A stretch of 64,000 nucleotides of DNA from the NCBI RefSeq assembly GCF_002029255.1, contig NZ_MZGT01000002.1:62001-126000 (forward strand). The letters are read 5' to 3'. Origin of the DNA: Clostridium chromiireducens (GTDB lineage: Bacteria > Bacillota > Clostridia > Clostridiales > Clostridiaceae). The notes under the pieces are model-generated. The model was not told the origin of the DNA and made no database searches. It saw only the letters and a list, made by a program, of their open reading frames with translations. Position numbers and translations under genes: made by a program. Positions within the stretch are counted from its first letter, which is position 1; every line of letters begins with the position of its first letter. Positions 53,572 to 62,424 of this stretch are shown here, piece by piece.

Positions 53572-54558
53572 ATGGATTTTAAGGTTAGTGTTATTGTTCC
53601 GGTTTATAAGGTTAGAGACAGAATTTTAAGAACATTAGATTGTTTAAAAGCACAAACCCTTAAAGAATTTGAAGTTTTATTTATTGATGATGGATCTCCA
53701 GATGATAGTAGTGAGTTCGCTAATAATTATTTGAAAGACTCACATGTTATCTATAAGATAATAAAAAAGGAAAATGGTGGGGTCAGTTCAGCTCGAAATT
53801 TAGGAATTGAGAAGGCAAAAGGTGAATATATTCAATTCTTAGATTCAGATGATTATATAGATAAAGATATGCTTAAGGATTTGTATAATGCAGCAGATAA
53901 GACAAATAGTGATGTCGTTTATTCTGGGTATGTGTTTGAAGAAAGTAACAGAAAAGAAATTTCTAATAATATAGATAGCTTAAAAAATGGTGAATTTACT
54001 GGAAAAGAATCTGCTCTTGGGCTCATATATGGGATTTCACATACTCATATAATGGCTAATTTATTTAAACGTTCACTTTTGATGGAGAAAAATATAAGGT
54101 TTGATGAAAATAGAAAATTTGCAGAAGATATAGCTTTTGAGATTAAAGCTTATGCTCATGCTAGAAAAGTATGCTGTGTAAAAAAAATATATTCACATTA
54201 TGTTAAATGGGGAGAATCTGTTACAAATAATGTGTCTCTAAATTTTTTAGATATCTACTATTCTAACATTGAAACTTTAGATTACCTAAAGGTTCGGATT
54301 AAGGATAAAGATTTAGAAAAAGCAATGATTCAAAGCAGAATACCAGCGGCGATAGTTAATATAGTTGCTGCATTTGCAAGTAAAAAAGAATTACGTGAAG
54401 AAATGTATAGATTTATTAAAGATCAAAATGTGAGAAATGATTTGAGTAAATATAAAATGTATAGATTAGAAAAGGATAGATTAAAGTACTTTATTTTAAG
54501 TAAAATGATTTTATTTAAACCAAGTATGATTGAAAAGTATTATGGAAAGAGATCTTAA
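53572..54558 (+). CDS. Family 2 glycosyltransferase
   Basis: A 328-residue GT-A glycosyltransferase that adds a sugar from a nucleotide donor to a surface glycan. The N-terminus VSVIVPVYKVRDRILRTLDC, the FIDDGSPDDS motif, GGVSSARNLGIEKAKG and the metal-binding DSDD (FLDSDDYID) are all GT2 hallmarks. The C-terminal third contains YVKWGESVTNNVSL, also found in the second GT2 of this cluster (YVRWDSSVTNSVSL), so the two are paralogs. No membrane segment is evident. Donor and acceptor cannot be predicted. Confidence 0.93.
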   Translation: MDFKVSVIVPVYKVRDRILRTLDCLKAQTLKEFEVLFIDDGSPDDSSEFANNYLKDSHVIYKIIKKENGGVSSARNLGIEKAKGEYIQFLDSDDYIDKDMLKDLYNAADKTNSDVVYSGYVFEESNRKEISNNIDSLKNGEFTGKESALGLIYGISHTHIMANLFKRSLLMEKNIRFDENRKFAEDIAFEIKAYAHARKVCCVKKIYSHYVKWGESVTNNVSLNFLDIYYSNIETLDYLKVRIKDKDLEKAMIQSRIPAAIVNIVAAFASKKELREEMYRFIKDQNVRNDLSKYKMYRLEKDRLKYFILSKMILFKPSMIEKYYGKRS

Positions 54559-54598
54559 CCTAATTTAAAGGTATTGATAAATGAAAGGAATTTAGGTA

Positions 54599-55462
54599 AT
54601 GAATAAAGATAATTGTACATATAAAAGAGAAGATTATGAAGATTTATCTTTGAGAGATGCTCAAATGATTATGGTTGATATTTTAGAAGAAGTTCATAAA
54701 TTATGTGAAAAGCATGAACTCAAATATTTCCTTGATGCGGGAACGTTGATAGGAGCCGTTAGGCATAAAGGATTTATTCCTTGGGATGATGATGTTGATA
54801 TTGGTATGCTAAGGGAAGATTTTAATAAGTTTTTAGAAATAGCTAAAAAGGAACTTCCAAAACATTTATTTCTGCAGACTTTTGAAACTGATGAGTATTA
54901 TGATGTTTATCCTGTGCCATGTAAGATTAGGTATAATGATACAATGTTTCTAGAAGAAGGCGCAAAAGAAAACTATGAAATGCATAATGGTGTTTACATA
55001 GATATATTTCCTTATGACAGCTTGCCTAAACATAATTTTATATACAAGATTCAGAGAGCACTTAGCTTTAATATCTTAAAAAGTTATAAAAGACTTAGAG
55101 ATATACCAGAGAAACTAAGCTTTAAAAATAAGATAACTTTCTCTTTTTATAAATTAGTTGTTAAGATGTTTCCTAATAAAAGAAGGTTGAAATTTTTTAA
55201 GTTTTTAGTTAAGTGGAATGATTCAAAGTCAGAATACATGGGATATGGTGTGGATACTTACTGGAGCGAATATGTATATAAAAAGTCCGATTACTTTGAT
55301 CTGGCTAAGTTAGAGTTTGAAGGAAAGTTTTTTTATGCGCCAAAAAATTATCATGCCATTTTAACTCAGTTATATGGTGATTATATGACAATGCCAAAAG
55401 AGGAAGAGAGAGTATGGCATGCAAAAGAAATTAAAAAGCTAAAGGTGAAAAAAGTTATATAA
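54599..55462 (+). CDS. LicD-family protein
   Basis: A 287-residue protein of the LicD nucleotidyltransferase-fold family. The hallmark stretch is FLDAGTLIGAVRHKGFIPWD followed by DDVDIGM, and DIFPYD follows. Characterised LicD proteins transfer phosphorylcholine, or other phospho-groups, to teichoic acids or lipopolysaccharide. It lies between two GT2 genes, so it probably decorates the glycan they build. The choline-binding-type repeats of the glucanase at 18211 give a possible partner for such a modification. Ribosome site AAAGGAATT. Confidence 0.9.
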   Translation: MNKDNCTYKREDYEDLSLRDAQMIMVDILEEVHKLCEKHELKYFLDAGTLIGAVRHKGFIPWDDDVDIGMLREDFNKFLEIAKKELPKHLFLQTFETDEYYDVYPVPCKIRYNDTMFLEEGAKENYEMHNGVYIDIFPYDSLPKHNFIYKIQRALSFNILKSYKRLRDIPEKLSFKNKITFSFYKLVVKMFPNKRRLKFFKFLVKWNDSKSEYMGYGVDTYWSEYVYKKSDYFDLAKLEFEGKFFYAPKNYHAILTQLYGDYMTMPKEEERVWHAKEIKKLKVKKVI

Positions 55463-55570
55463 TCAAATAATTATTTCCTGAAAATTATTTAAAGGACTTG
55501 TAAGAAAACATAAAGTAATTCAATCAATGGTTATAAATATGAATTTTTGCTTAAGAAAAATGACTAATTA

Positions 55571-55599
55571 TTGCATATAGCAAGCAATGTTAGTATAAT
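55571..55599 (+). promoter_or_regulatory. Strong sigma-A promoter before the second glycosyltransferase
   Basis: TTGCAT, 17-base spacer, then TATAAT. It lies about 100 bases before the coding start in a 232-base gap, so the rest of the cluster can be transcribed separately. Confidence 0.75.
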
Positions 55600-55694
55600 T
55601 CAAAGAGAATATATATTTTAATTATTAGCAAATGAAATAGTGTTTAGAATTTGTTTAGATATTATTTTTTTAAGTGTGTTATCATTAAGTGTAA

Positions 55695-56720
55695 ATGGCT
55701 AGACATCAGATAAAATTAGTAAAGGTAGTGAAAGAATTGGTAAATGTATCTATAATTACTCCTGTTTATAATGTGGAAAGATGCATTGAGAAGACAATAA
55801 GTTCAATTATAAATCAGAGTTCTAAAGATTTTGAATTTTTACTTATAGACGATGGTTCTGAAGATCTAAGTATTCAAATAGCAGAAAACTTACTTATAAA
55901 CTCAGATGTAAATTATAGAATTATAAAACAAATAAATGGTGGAGTCAGTGTTGCAAGAAATAAGGGAATAGATGAAGCAAGGGGAGAATATATTTGCTTT
56001 TTAGATTCTGATGATTATATTCATGAAGATTATATTAAGCTTATGTATGAGAAAGCATCATCTTGCAATTGTGATTTGGTTTTTTGCGATTATGTTCAAG
56101 TTGATTCTAAAGATAAGATACTGGTTGAAAGTACCACTAGATTTTTAGAAAGCTACGTAAGTGGAAAAGAAGGTGCATTAAAACAGTTAAATTGTGATAT
56201 TACTATTGGAATGGGAAGTGCATTATATAGAACTTCCATAATAAAAGAAAATAAATTATATTTTGACAGCAATAGAAAATATGCCGAAGATGTTGTGTTT
56301 ACAGTTAAAGCATTACTTAAGATGAATAAAATTATGTCTCTTAATGAAGCTTTAATGTTTTATGTAAGATGGGATTCGTCAGTCACTAATTCAGTTTCTT
56401 TGAGACATCTTGATTGCTATTACTCATATGTCGATTTATTGAAGTATTTAGATTCACAGGGTGAAGTTAAAGAAATAAAGAAATTTTTAGTTGAATATAA
56501 AATTCCATATGCAATTTCTCATGTTTTTTCTGTTTTATCAAAAGATAAGAGTTTTCATGAGCAGCTTTTTAATTTTTTAGGTAAGAATGATGTTAAAAAT
56601 TATTTGAGGGCTTATAAAATTCAAAAAATTAATAAAAATTACATTAGATATCTAGTTCAATGTAAGGGAATATTATATTTTCCAAATATTTTATTTAGGA
56701 TTTTTAGTAACAGAGTTTAA
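55695..56720 (+). CDS. Family 2 glycosyltransferase (paralog)
   Basis: A 341-residue GT2 enzyme closely like the one at 53572. Motifs are VSIITPVYNVERCIEKTI, LIDDGSEDLS, GGVSVARNKGIDEARG and the metal-binding DSDD (FLDSDDYIH). The family consensus begins at the VNVSIITP segment, and a TTG at 55737 with AAAGG upstream may be the true start; ATG 55695 has no clear ribosome site. Probably acts in the same surface-glycan pathway as its paralog, with a different donor or linkage. Confidence 0.9.
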   Translation: MARHQIKLVKVVKELVNVSIITPVYNVERCIEKTISSIINQSSKDFEFLLIDDGSEDLSIQIAENLLINSDVNYRIIKQINGGVSVARNKGIDEARGEYICFLDSDDYIHEDYIKLMYEKASSCNCDLVFCDYVQVDSKDKILVESTTRFLESYVSGKEGALKQLNCDITIGMGSALYRTSIIKENKLYFDSNRKYAEDVVFTVKALLKMNKIMSLNEALMFYVRWDSSVTNSVSLRHLDCYYSYVDLLKYLDSQGEVKEIKKFLVEYKIPYAISHVFSVLSKDKSFHEQLFNFLGKNDVKNYLRAYKIQKINKNYIRYLVQCKGILYFPNILFRIFSNRV

Positions 56721-56730
56721 GATTTTAGTA

Positions 56731-56766
56731 AGGCACATTAGACTTGTTATTTTCTTTCATGTGCCT
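56731..56766 (+). terminator. Stem-loop (possible attenuator) after the second glycosyltransferase
   Basis: AGGCACAT and ATGTGCCT form an 8-bp perfect stem with a 20-base loop, followed by AAAATCTTT rather than a clean T run. Partial termination is possible. It covers a GTG at 56761 that could be mistaken for the next gene's start. Confidence 0.5.
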
Positions 56767-56782
56767 AAAATCTTTCCAGATT

Positions 56783-56790
56783 GGAGGAAA
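56783..56790 (+). promoter_or_regulatory. Ribosome binding site fixing a TTG start
   Basis: GGAGGAAA lies 6 bases before the TTG at 56797. The in-frame GTG at 56761 lies in a hairpin and has no ribosome site. Confidence 0.7.
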
Positions 56791-56796
56791 GTTATA

Positions 56797-58659
56797 TTGA
56801 GAAGTTGGAAGACATTAATGATTATGTTAATTGATTTATTTATGGTTAATATGGCATACCTTTTTTCCATAAATATAACGCAAAGCGGTGCATTCACAGA
56901 AATCGCAAAGATATATACTCATGATTGTATAGCTTTGAGTTTAATTTATTTAATATGTTTCTATTTATTTAAAATGTATGAAAGTCTATGGCATCTAACC
57001 GGTACAGATGAATTCTTATTAGGTGTGGGAGGAAATATTTTAGCAGGTGTATTATCGATTGGATATACTAGAATACTAGGAAATACTATTCCTTTAAACG
57101 TTTCTGTAGTAGGAATACTTTTAAGCATTTTCTTTGTATTAGGATATAGAATTCTTTATAGAGTTTATAGAAGAACGCTTTTGTACATACCATTTAAGTA
57201 TTCATCAGATCAAAGGAGAGTAATGATAGTTGGGGCAGGTTCTGCTGGAACTATGATTATTAATGAGATGATGGCTAGAAGAGAACTAAAATACAATCCT
57301 ATAGTTCTTATAGATGATGATAAGAATAAGCTTGGAAAGAGGATATCAGGTGTTAAGATTGAAGGTAACAGACATGATATACCATTTATTGCAGGGGAGC
57401 AGGAAATTGATTTAATTGTAATTGCTATTCCATCTCTTGATGCAAAAAACAAGGCTGAAATAATTGAAATCTGTAAAAATACTAACTGTAAACTGCAAAT
57501 AATACCTGGAATGTATGAAATATTAAGTGGAGATGCAACTGTTAGTAGAATTAAGGATGTAGATTTAGAAGATTTACTTGGAAGAGATCCTATTCAATTA
57601 GATAATAAGGGGATTTCAGATTACATAGAAGGAAAAATTATATTAGTTACTGGGGGAGGAGGCTCTATTGGTTCTGAACTTTGCAGGCAGATAGCAGTAT
57701 ACAATCCTAAAAGGCTGATAATATTTGATATTTATGAGAATAATGTATATGATATTCAAAATGAACTTAGGGAAGAGTTTCCAGACATTAACCTTACTGT
57801 GTTAATAGGATCAGTTAGAGATAGAAAAAGACTACATGAGATATTTACTAGATATAAGGTTAATGTAGTATTCCATGCAGCAGCGCATAAACATGTACCT
57901 TTAATGGAAGATAGTCCTAAGGAAGCTATTAAAAATAATGTATTTGGAACACTGAATTTAGCACTAGAGGCTAGTGAAGCCGGAGTTGAGAGATTTGTTA
58001 TGATCTCAACAGATAAAGCTGTCAATCCAACCAACATTATGGGAGCAACAAAGAGATTGTGCGAAATGATAATCCAGGCTATGGATAAGCAATCTAAAAC
58101 AGAGTTTGTTGCAGTTAGATTTGGTAACGTACTTGGTAGTAATGGTTCAGTAATACCATTATTTAAGAGACAAATTGCTAATGGTGGGCCTGTAACTGTA
58201 ACGCATAAGAAAATTATTAGATATTTTATGCTGATTCCAGAAGCAGCTCAATTAGTGCTTCAAGCAGGTGCATTTGCAAAAGGTGGAGAAATATTCGTTT
58301 TAGATATGGGAAAACCAGTTAAGATTTATGACTTGGCATGTGATTTAATAAAGCTTTCAGGTCTTGAACCAAATAAAGATATAAAGATTGTATTTACTGG
58401 ACTTAGACCAGGAGAAAAATTATTTGAAGAACTTTTAATGAGTGAAGAAGGTTTAGAAAACACAGTTCATAATAAGATATATGTAGGAAAACCTACTTTT
58501 GAAGATATGCACAGCTTAACAACTAAACTTGAACAACTACAAAATTTATTAGAGCTTAATGATATAGGGGAAATTAAGCACCAAATGCAAAAAATTGTGC
58601 CAACATATCATTATAAGAATCAAGATGAAGTGGCGGCAGAGAATGCAGATAAGGAGTAG
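56797..58659 (+). CDS. Membrane-bound nucleotide-sugar 4,6-dehydratase (CapD/WbpM/PglF type)
   Basis: A 620-residue polysaccharide-biosynthesis enzyme. The first 130 residues hold four membrane segments. A Rossmann-like domain follows (MIVGAGSAGTMI). The catalytic extended short-chain-dehydrogenase domain starts near residue 285 with VTGGGGSIGSELCRQI and contains MISTDKAVNPTNIMGATKR, the family active-site stretch where Asp and Lys replace the usual Tyr. Relatives convert UDP-GlcNAc to a 4-keto-6-deoxy sugar, the first step to rare sugars such as bacillosamine or QuiNAc. The next gene starts two bases after its stop. Confidence 0.93.
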   Translation: MRSWKTLMIMLIDLFMVNMAYLFSINITQSGAFTEIAKIYTHDCIALSLIYLICFYLFKMYESLWHLTGTDEFLLGVGGNILAGVLSIGYTRILGNTIPLNVSVVGILLSIFFVLGYRILYRVYRRTLLYIPFKYSSDQRRVMIVGAGSAGTMIINEMMARRELKYNPIVLIDDDKNKLGKRISGVKIEGNRHDIPFIAGEQEIDLIVIAIPSLDAKNKAEIIEICKNTNCKLQIIPGMYEILSGDATVSRIKDVDLEDLLGRDPIQLDNKGISDYIEGKIILVTGGGGSIGSELCRQIAVYNPKRLIIFDIYENNVYDIQNELREEFPDINLTVLIGSVRDRKRLHEIFTRYKVNVVFHAAAHKHVPLMEDSPKEAIKNNVFGTLNLALEASEAGVERFVMISTDKAVNPTNIMGATKRLCEMIIQAMDKQSKTEFVAVRFGNVLGSNGSVIPLFKRQIANGGPVTVTHKKIIRYFMLIPEAAQLVLQAGAFAKGGEIFVLDMGKPVKIYDLACDLIKLSGLEPNKDIKIVFTGLRPGEKLFEELLMSEEGLENTVHNKIYVGKPTFEDMHSLTTKLEQLQNLLELNDIGEIKHQMQKIVPTYHYKNQDEVAAENADKE

Positions 58660-58661
58660 TC

Positions 58662-60161
58662 ATGACGAAAGAAGACATAATTAGAAACAGTGTTTTGGCA
58701 ATAGTATTTGCTATCAGCGGATTTATAGGGATAGCAAGTGGAAATTATTTAATAACTGCGATGTATATATTGACGGTGGCAGGAGCAGTAATTTTTGTAC
58801 TTAGAGAAAAAGATTTATACAGCATACTCTATGCTGTACTTCTTGTATCTGCATTTTATGACTATTCTTTATACGTTCCCGGGATTGAGAATGTATATAT
58901 GTTTCATATAGTTTTAGGTGTTTTTTCACTTTTGTCATTATACAAAGCATTTAAGGATAGAGATGTCTTAATGACATTAGATAAAAAGGTTTTAGCAATA
59001 TATGTGATTTGGTTTGTTTATGCATGTGCTAGTATTACATGGGCTTTAAACAGGAGTTTATCTATTAAATATATAGCAATATATTTAATGATGTTTGCAT
59101 TTATTGTTGATATGATGATTTATAACATAAATGGTGAGAGAATCAAAAAGACGATTAATCTATTACTATTTTTAATTTCCCTGGTAATTATTATTGGAAT
59201 AGTAGAGGTTCTTTTAGGGCAACAGTTACCTATAAAGCACTACTATGACAGTTTCAGAGAGAGTTTGCCACAATGGCAGATTAACACTGTTGAAGCAAGA
59301 CCAATAGCATTTTCCTTTAATACGAATAACTTGACAGCTACATTAGCAATAATGGCACCAATTTCTTTATTTGCAATTTACAAGTTCGATAATATATTTG
59401 CAAAATTGTGGTTTACATTGGTCTCGTGTATTGCGTTCTCATTAGTTGTTGTAACTACATCAAGGACAGGTTTTTTTGCATTTTTATTTGGATTTGCAGT
59501 GTTTATAATTTACTCAATATTAAGTGTAAAAAAACTGGGGATAAGGCAAATGATTTTTCCAATGATATTAGTGGCAGGATTTGCATTAGCGTATAATTAT
59601 AGTACTTTACTATTACATATAAAGCCAGTAGAGGGCAATGAAAATCTATCAACTAGTTTATCAGGTAAACTACAATCGTTAGAAGGATTTACTGAAGGAG
59701 AAATAACTTCAGAAGGGTCTACACTGCATAGAATGGAAATTATAAAGACTGTAGTAAATGGTGTAATAAAAGATAAGAAATATCAAGGTTATAGTGTTGG
59801 TAATGTGGAGCAGCTTTTAAAAGAGAGAGGAAATACTGGATCAATATATAGTCCACATGCTTATCCAATTGAAATACTAGGTGATTTTGGATTGCCTGGT
59901 ATAGCGTTATACGGAATATACTATTTGTATCTTCTTATAGGAAATTTAATTACAGGAATAAAGAAAAAGAGCGTTATGTGTTTTGCAGCAGTTGCCGGAT
60001 TAATAGCATTTGCACCTGCAAGTTTTGGTCCTAGTTCGATTACATATGTCTTCTCGCATTGGATATTGATGGGATTTGCAGTGTCTTGTATGCAGGCATA
60101 TAGAAAAGAAGGTAACGGATTTAAACCAACATCATCAATGAAAGAATATAGAATGATATAG
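58662..60161 (+). CDS. O-antigen ligase/polymerase-like membrane protein (Wzy/WaaL family)
   Basis: A 499-residue membrane protein with about ten to twelve hydrophobic segments and one large external loop (about 325-405) of the Wzy_C type. Marked points are the TTSRTGFFAFLFGF segment and HAYPIEILGDFGLPGIALYG, the His-containing loop end typical of O-antigen ligases. It should polymerise or attach repeat units of the surface glycan. The ribosome site AAGGAG lies within the end of the dehydratase gene, so the two are coupled. Ligase and polymerase cannot be told apart by sequence alone. Confidence 0.88.
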   Translation: MTKEDIIRNSVLAIVFAISGFIGIASGNYLITAMYILTVAGAVIFVLREKDLYSILYAVLLVSAFYDYSLYVPGIENVYMFHIVLGVFSLLSLYKAFKDRDVLMTLDKKVLAIYVIWFVYACASITWALNRSLSIKYIAIYLMMFAFIVDMMIYNINGERIKKTINLLLFLISLVIIIGIVEVLLGQQLPIKHYYDSFRESLPQWQINTVEARPIAFSFNTNNLTATLAIMAPISLFAIYKFDNIFAKLWFTLVSCIAFSLVVVTTSRTGFFAFLFGFAVFIIYSILSVKKLGIRQMIFPMILVAGFALAYNYSTLLLHIKPVEGNENLSTSLSGKLQSLEGFTEGEITSEGSTLHRMEIIKTVVNGVIKDKKYQGYSVGNVEQLLKERGNTGSIYSPHAYPIEILGDFGLPGIALYGIYYLYLLIGNLITGIKKKSVMCFAAVAGLIAFAPASFGPSSITYVFSHWILMGFAVSCMQAYRKEGNGFKPTSSMKEYRMI

Positions 60162-60193
60162 ATGCATAGTATTAGTTTTTAATAGTCAGAATG

Positions 60194-60284
60194 AAAAAAT
60201 ACCGTATTATCCACGAGGATATGATTTTCCTTAAAGTAAGACTTTAAAGGGATTCATATTATAAATGGATTTGCGGTATTTTTT
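60194..60284 (+). terminator. Large branched terminator after the Wzy-like gene
   Basis: AAAAAATACCG and CGGTATTTTTT close a 91-base fold containing ATCC/GGAT and TTAAAGT/ACTTTAA inner stems, ending in a T run. The size is unusual for a plain terminator, so a structured RNA role is possible. Confidence 0.65.
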
Positions 60285-60328
60285 ATATTAATTTCGATTC
60301 AATTTATGTAATCTCATTTAGGATAATG

Positions 60329-60337
60329 TGGTATAAT
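60329..60337 (+). promoter_or_regulatory. Extended -10 promoter before the acyltransferase
   Basis: TGGTATAAT, in the same TGTGGTATAATTA context as at 53450, lies 64 bases before the start codon. Confidence 0.55.
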
Positions 60338-60400
60338 TACAAATGATTAGTGAATTTTAATAAGAGGGGAATTCAATAAAGAAGGGTGAAGAAATTTACT

Positions 60401-61684
60401 ATGAAAAATCATATTAAAGTTAAGAATACTAAAGAATCGAAAATGAAAGTGGAATCAGGAGAAAGATTAATTGGCGCTGATGGATTGCGTGCTATTGCAT
60501 GCTTATCAGTAATCATTCACCATTTATCTCAACAGTTAATTCCAAATAATCAGCCAAAAATAATTCAAGAACTTCAGAAATTTGGAATCATGGGGAATAC
60601 AGGTGTAAGTATTTTCTTTATCTTAAGTGGCTTTTTACTTTCTTATCCTTTTTGGAGAAGTTATCTCAATAATTCCAATTACCCAAGCCTTAAAGTGTAC
60701 TCATTGAGACGTGCAGCACGTATAATTCCTGGATATTATATTGCCATAGCCGTATCAGCATATATTATTATCGCGAATAATGTGACTGCTCAATATTTTT
60801 GGATGCGTGTAATTGCCGGAGTGACCTTTACATCCTGCTTTAATTATAAAACTTTCTTTCCATCAGAAATAAATGGTCCTTTATGGTCCATTAGTTTTGA
60901 AGTTTTTTGCTATTTTTTAATGCCTATATTTATGTATGGATTATTTAGGATTTATGGGAAAAAGAGAACGTTGTTCAAGGCATTTTCTTATTGGATGGGA
61001 GCTTTAGCCATTATTGTAGTTTTAAATAGATTTGTTCACTTACTATTTACTCCAGATAATGTAGAACGTGGATGGCAATATGGAATTGTTGGAGGAGCAA
61101 AATACTGGATGCCGAATTATAATCCAATAGCTCTATTTGGACATTTTTACTTTGGAATAATGGCTGCTGGTATCACAAATGCTTTATATAAATATTCTAA
61201 TAAAATAGAAAAATATAAACAATCATATATATTTGACATAATTGGAATCATGGCTTTAGTAGTTGCGTTTATATTTCTTTGGGTCATGAGGGATAAACCT
61301 GAGTTTTCTTTCAGCATTCAGAATCAACCATACTTTTACCCTTTCTATCAAATACTAATAGCTGGAGCTTTAGCAATATTACCTCACACTAAATTTGTGG
61401 GAGGAATTGTTGATAATATATTTTTCCGCTATACAGCGAAGGTATCTTTCGGACTTTATCTTTGGCACTATATCTACATTACAATAGTCAAAAGTGTATT
61501 TATGAATACAAATGGTATGGCAATTACTAGTTTGGAGAAATGGGGCACTATGTCAGTAATGGTACTTCTTATGTCTTATATCACGGCAACTATATCTTAT
61601 AAATTTATTGAAATGCCAGTTGTAAATTTTGCGAATAGAAGAATATTGATGGCTAGAAGCCAAAATAATAATATGTCTGCTTAA
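60401..61684 (+). CDS. Family 3 acyltransferase (OafA/NodX type)
   Basis: A 427-residue integral membrane acyltransferase with about ten hydrophobic segments. The N-terminal GADGLRAIACLSVIIHHL carries the conserved Arg and the catalytic His of the family, and the SGFLLSYPFWRSY and LWSISFEVFCYFLMPIF segments follow. Such proteins O-acetylate surface polysaccharides using cytoplasmic acyl-CoA, fitting the cluster. ATG 60401 follows GAAGGGTGAAG; a GTG at 60386 is an alternative with worse spacing. It has its own promoter and terminator. Confidence 0.92.
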   Translation: MKNHIKVKNTKESKMKVESGERLIGADGLRAIACLSVIIHHLSQQLIPNNQPKIIQELQKFGIMGNTGVSIFFILSGFLLSYPFWRSYLNNSNYPSLKVYSLRRAARIIPGYYIAIAVSAYIIIANNVTAQYFWMRVIAGVTFTSCFNYKTFFPSEINGPLWSISFEVFCYFLMPIFMYGLFRIYGKKRTLFKAFSYWMGALAIIVVLNRFVHLLFTPDNVERGWQYGIVGGAKYWMPNYNPIALFGHFYFGIMAAGITNALYKYSNKIEKYKQSYIFDIIGIMALVVAFIFLWVMRDKPEFSFSIQNQPYFYPFYQILIAGALAILPHTKFVGGIVDNIFFRYTAKVSFGLYLWHYIYITIVKSVFMNTNGMAITSLEKWGTMSVMVLLMSYITATISYKFIEMPVVNFANRRILMARSQNNNMSA

Positions 61685-61781
61685 TTCTTAGAGGGAATTC
61701 TCATTATAAGCGAATCATAAAGCGGCTTATGTCAATAATATATTAGTGAGTTAGGAATTTTTATTTTCAATTATTGAAGTA

Positions 61782-61818
61782 GGTATGCGCTATTATAGGT
61801 GCATACCATTTTATTTTT
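61782..61818 (+). terminator. Terminator after the acyltransferase
   Basis: GGTATGC and GCATACC form a 7-bp perfect stem with a 12-base loop, followed by ATTTTATTTTT. Confidence 0.78.
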
Positions 61819-61851
61819 AGATTGTATATATATTCATAGAGATAGTAGTTT

Positions 61852-61887
61852 TACTACAAATTAGAATAAAAAATAAAATTTGTAGTA
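61852..61887. promoter_or_regulatory. Dyad and candidate ECF promoter before the sigma gene
   Basis: TACTACAAATT and AATTTGTAGTA are perfect 11-bp complements with a 14-base spacer. A smaller GTAGT/ACTAC dyad overlaps the left arm. GTAGTAACA at the right end resembles the AAC-containing -35 region of autoregulated ECF sigma factors. Autoregulation is inference. Confidence 0.45.
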
Positions 61888-61941
61888 ACAATGCAGTATT
61901 TTATTATTATATAAGGTATTAGTTATGAAGGGAGTTTGGGT

Positions 61942-62424
61942 ATGTGCAATGAATTATTATTAACAGATGATGAAGTCTTAACTAAATATTCGGATATGGT
62001 ATATAAACTTGCATTGTCACGAACTAGGACTATAGCTAATGCAGAGGATGTATTTCAAGAAGTTTTCTTAAGATATGTAAAAGTTAAAAACACATTTAGA
62101 AGTAACGAACATATTAAAGCTTGGCTTATAAGAGTGACTATTAATTGTAGTAAAAAAATTTGGAGTTCTGCTTGGTTTCGCCATACAGTTTCATTAGAAG
62201 AAAATATACAGTTCACAAGTGAAGAAAAAAGTTATGTATATTATGCTGTAATAAAATTGCCTTTAAAATATAGGACAGTAATTCACTTATATTATTATGA
62301 AGATATGTCTATTAGAGAGATTAGTAAGATATTGAATAAAAAAGAATCTACAATTACTTCTCAATTGTGCAGAGCGAGAAAGAATTTAAAGGAGCTTTTA
62401 AAAGGAGAATATTGCTATGATTAA
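61942..62424 (+). CDS. ECF-type RNA polymerase sigma factor
   Basis: A 160-residue extracytoplasmic-function sigma factor. Region 2 covers about 10-75 (TIANAEDVFQEVFLRYVK is the 2.2/2.3 core). Region 4 covers about 95-150, with LPLKYRTVIHLYYYEDMSIREI as the 4.1/4.2 start and a helix-turn-helix at EISKILNKKESTITSQLCRA (given in part). ATG 61942 has AAGGGAG 7 bases upstream; a TTG two codons earlier is less likely. It overlaps the next gene by 8 bases, the usual sigma/anti-sigma layout. Targets may include surface-polysaccharide genes. Confidence 0.93.
   Translation: MCNELLLTDDEVLTKYSDMVYKLALSRTRTIANAEDVFQEVFLRYVKVKNTFRSNEHIKAWLIRVTINCSKKIWSSAWFRHTVSLEENIQFTSEEKSYVYYAVIKLPLKYRTVIHLYYYEDMSIREISKILNKKESTITSQLCRARKNLKELLKGEYCYD

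Noticed and set aside
60194-60284. Riboswitch controlling the acyltransferase
   Set aside because: The fold lies before the promoter-like TGGTATAAT at 60329 and ends the previous transcript; no known riboswitch core is visible.
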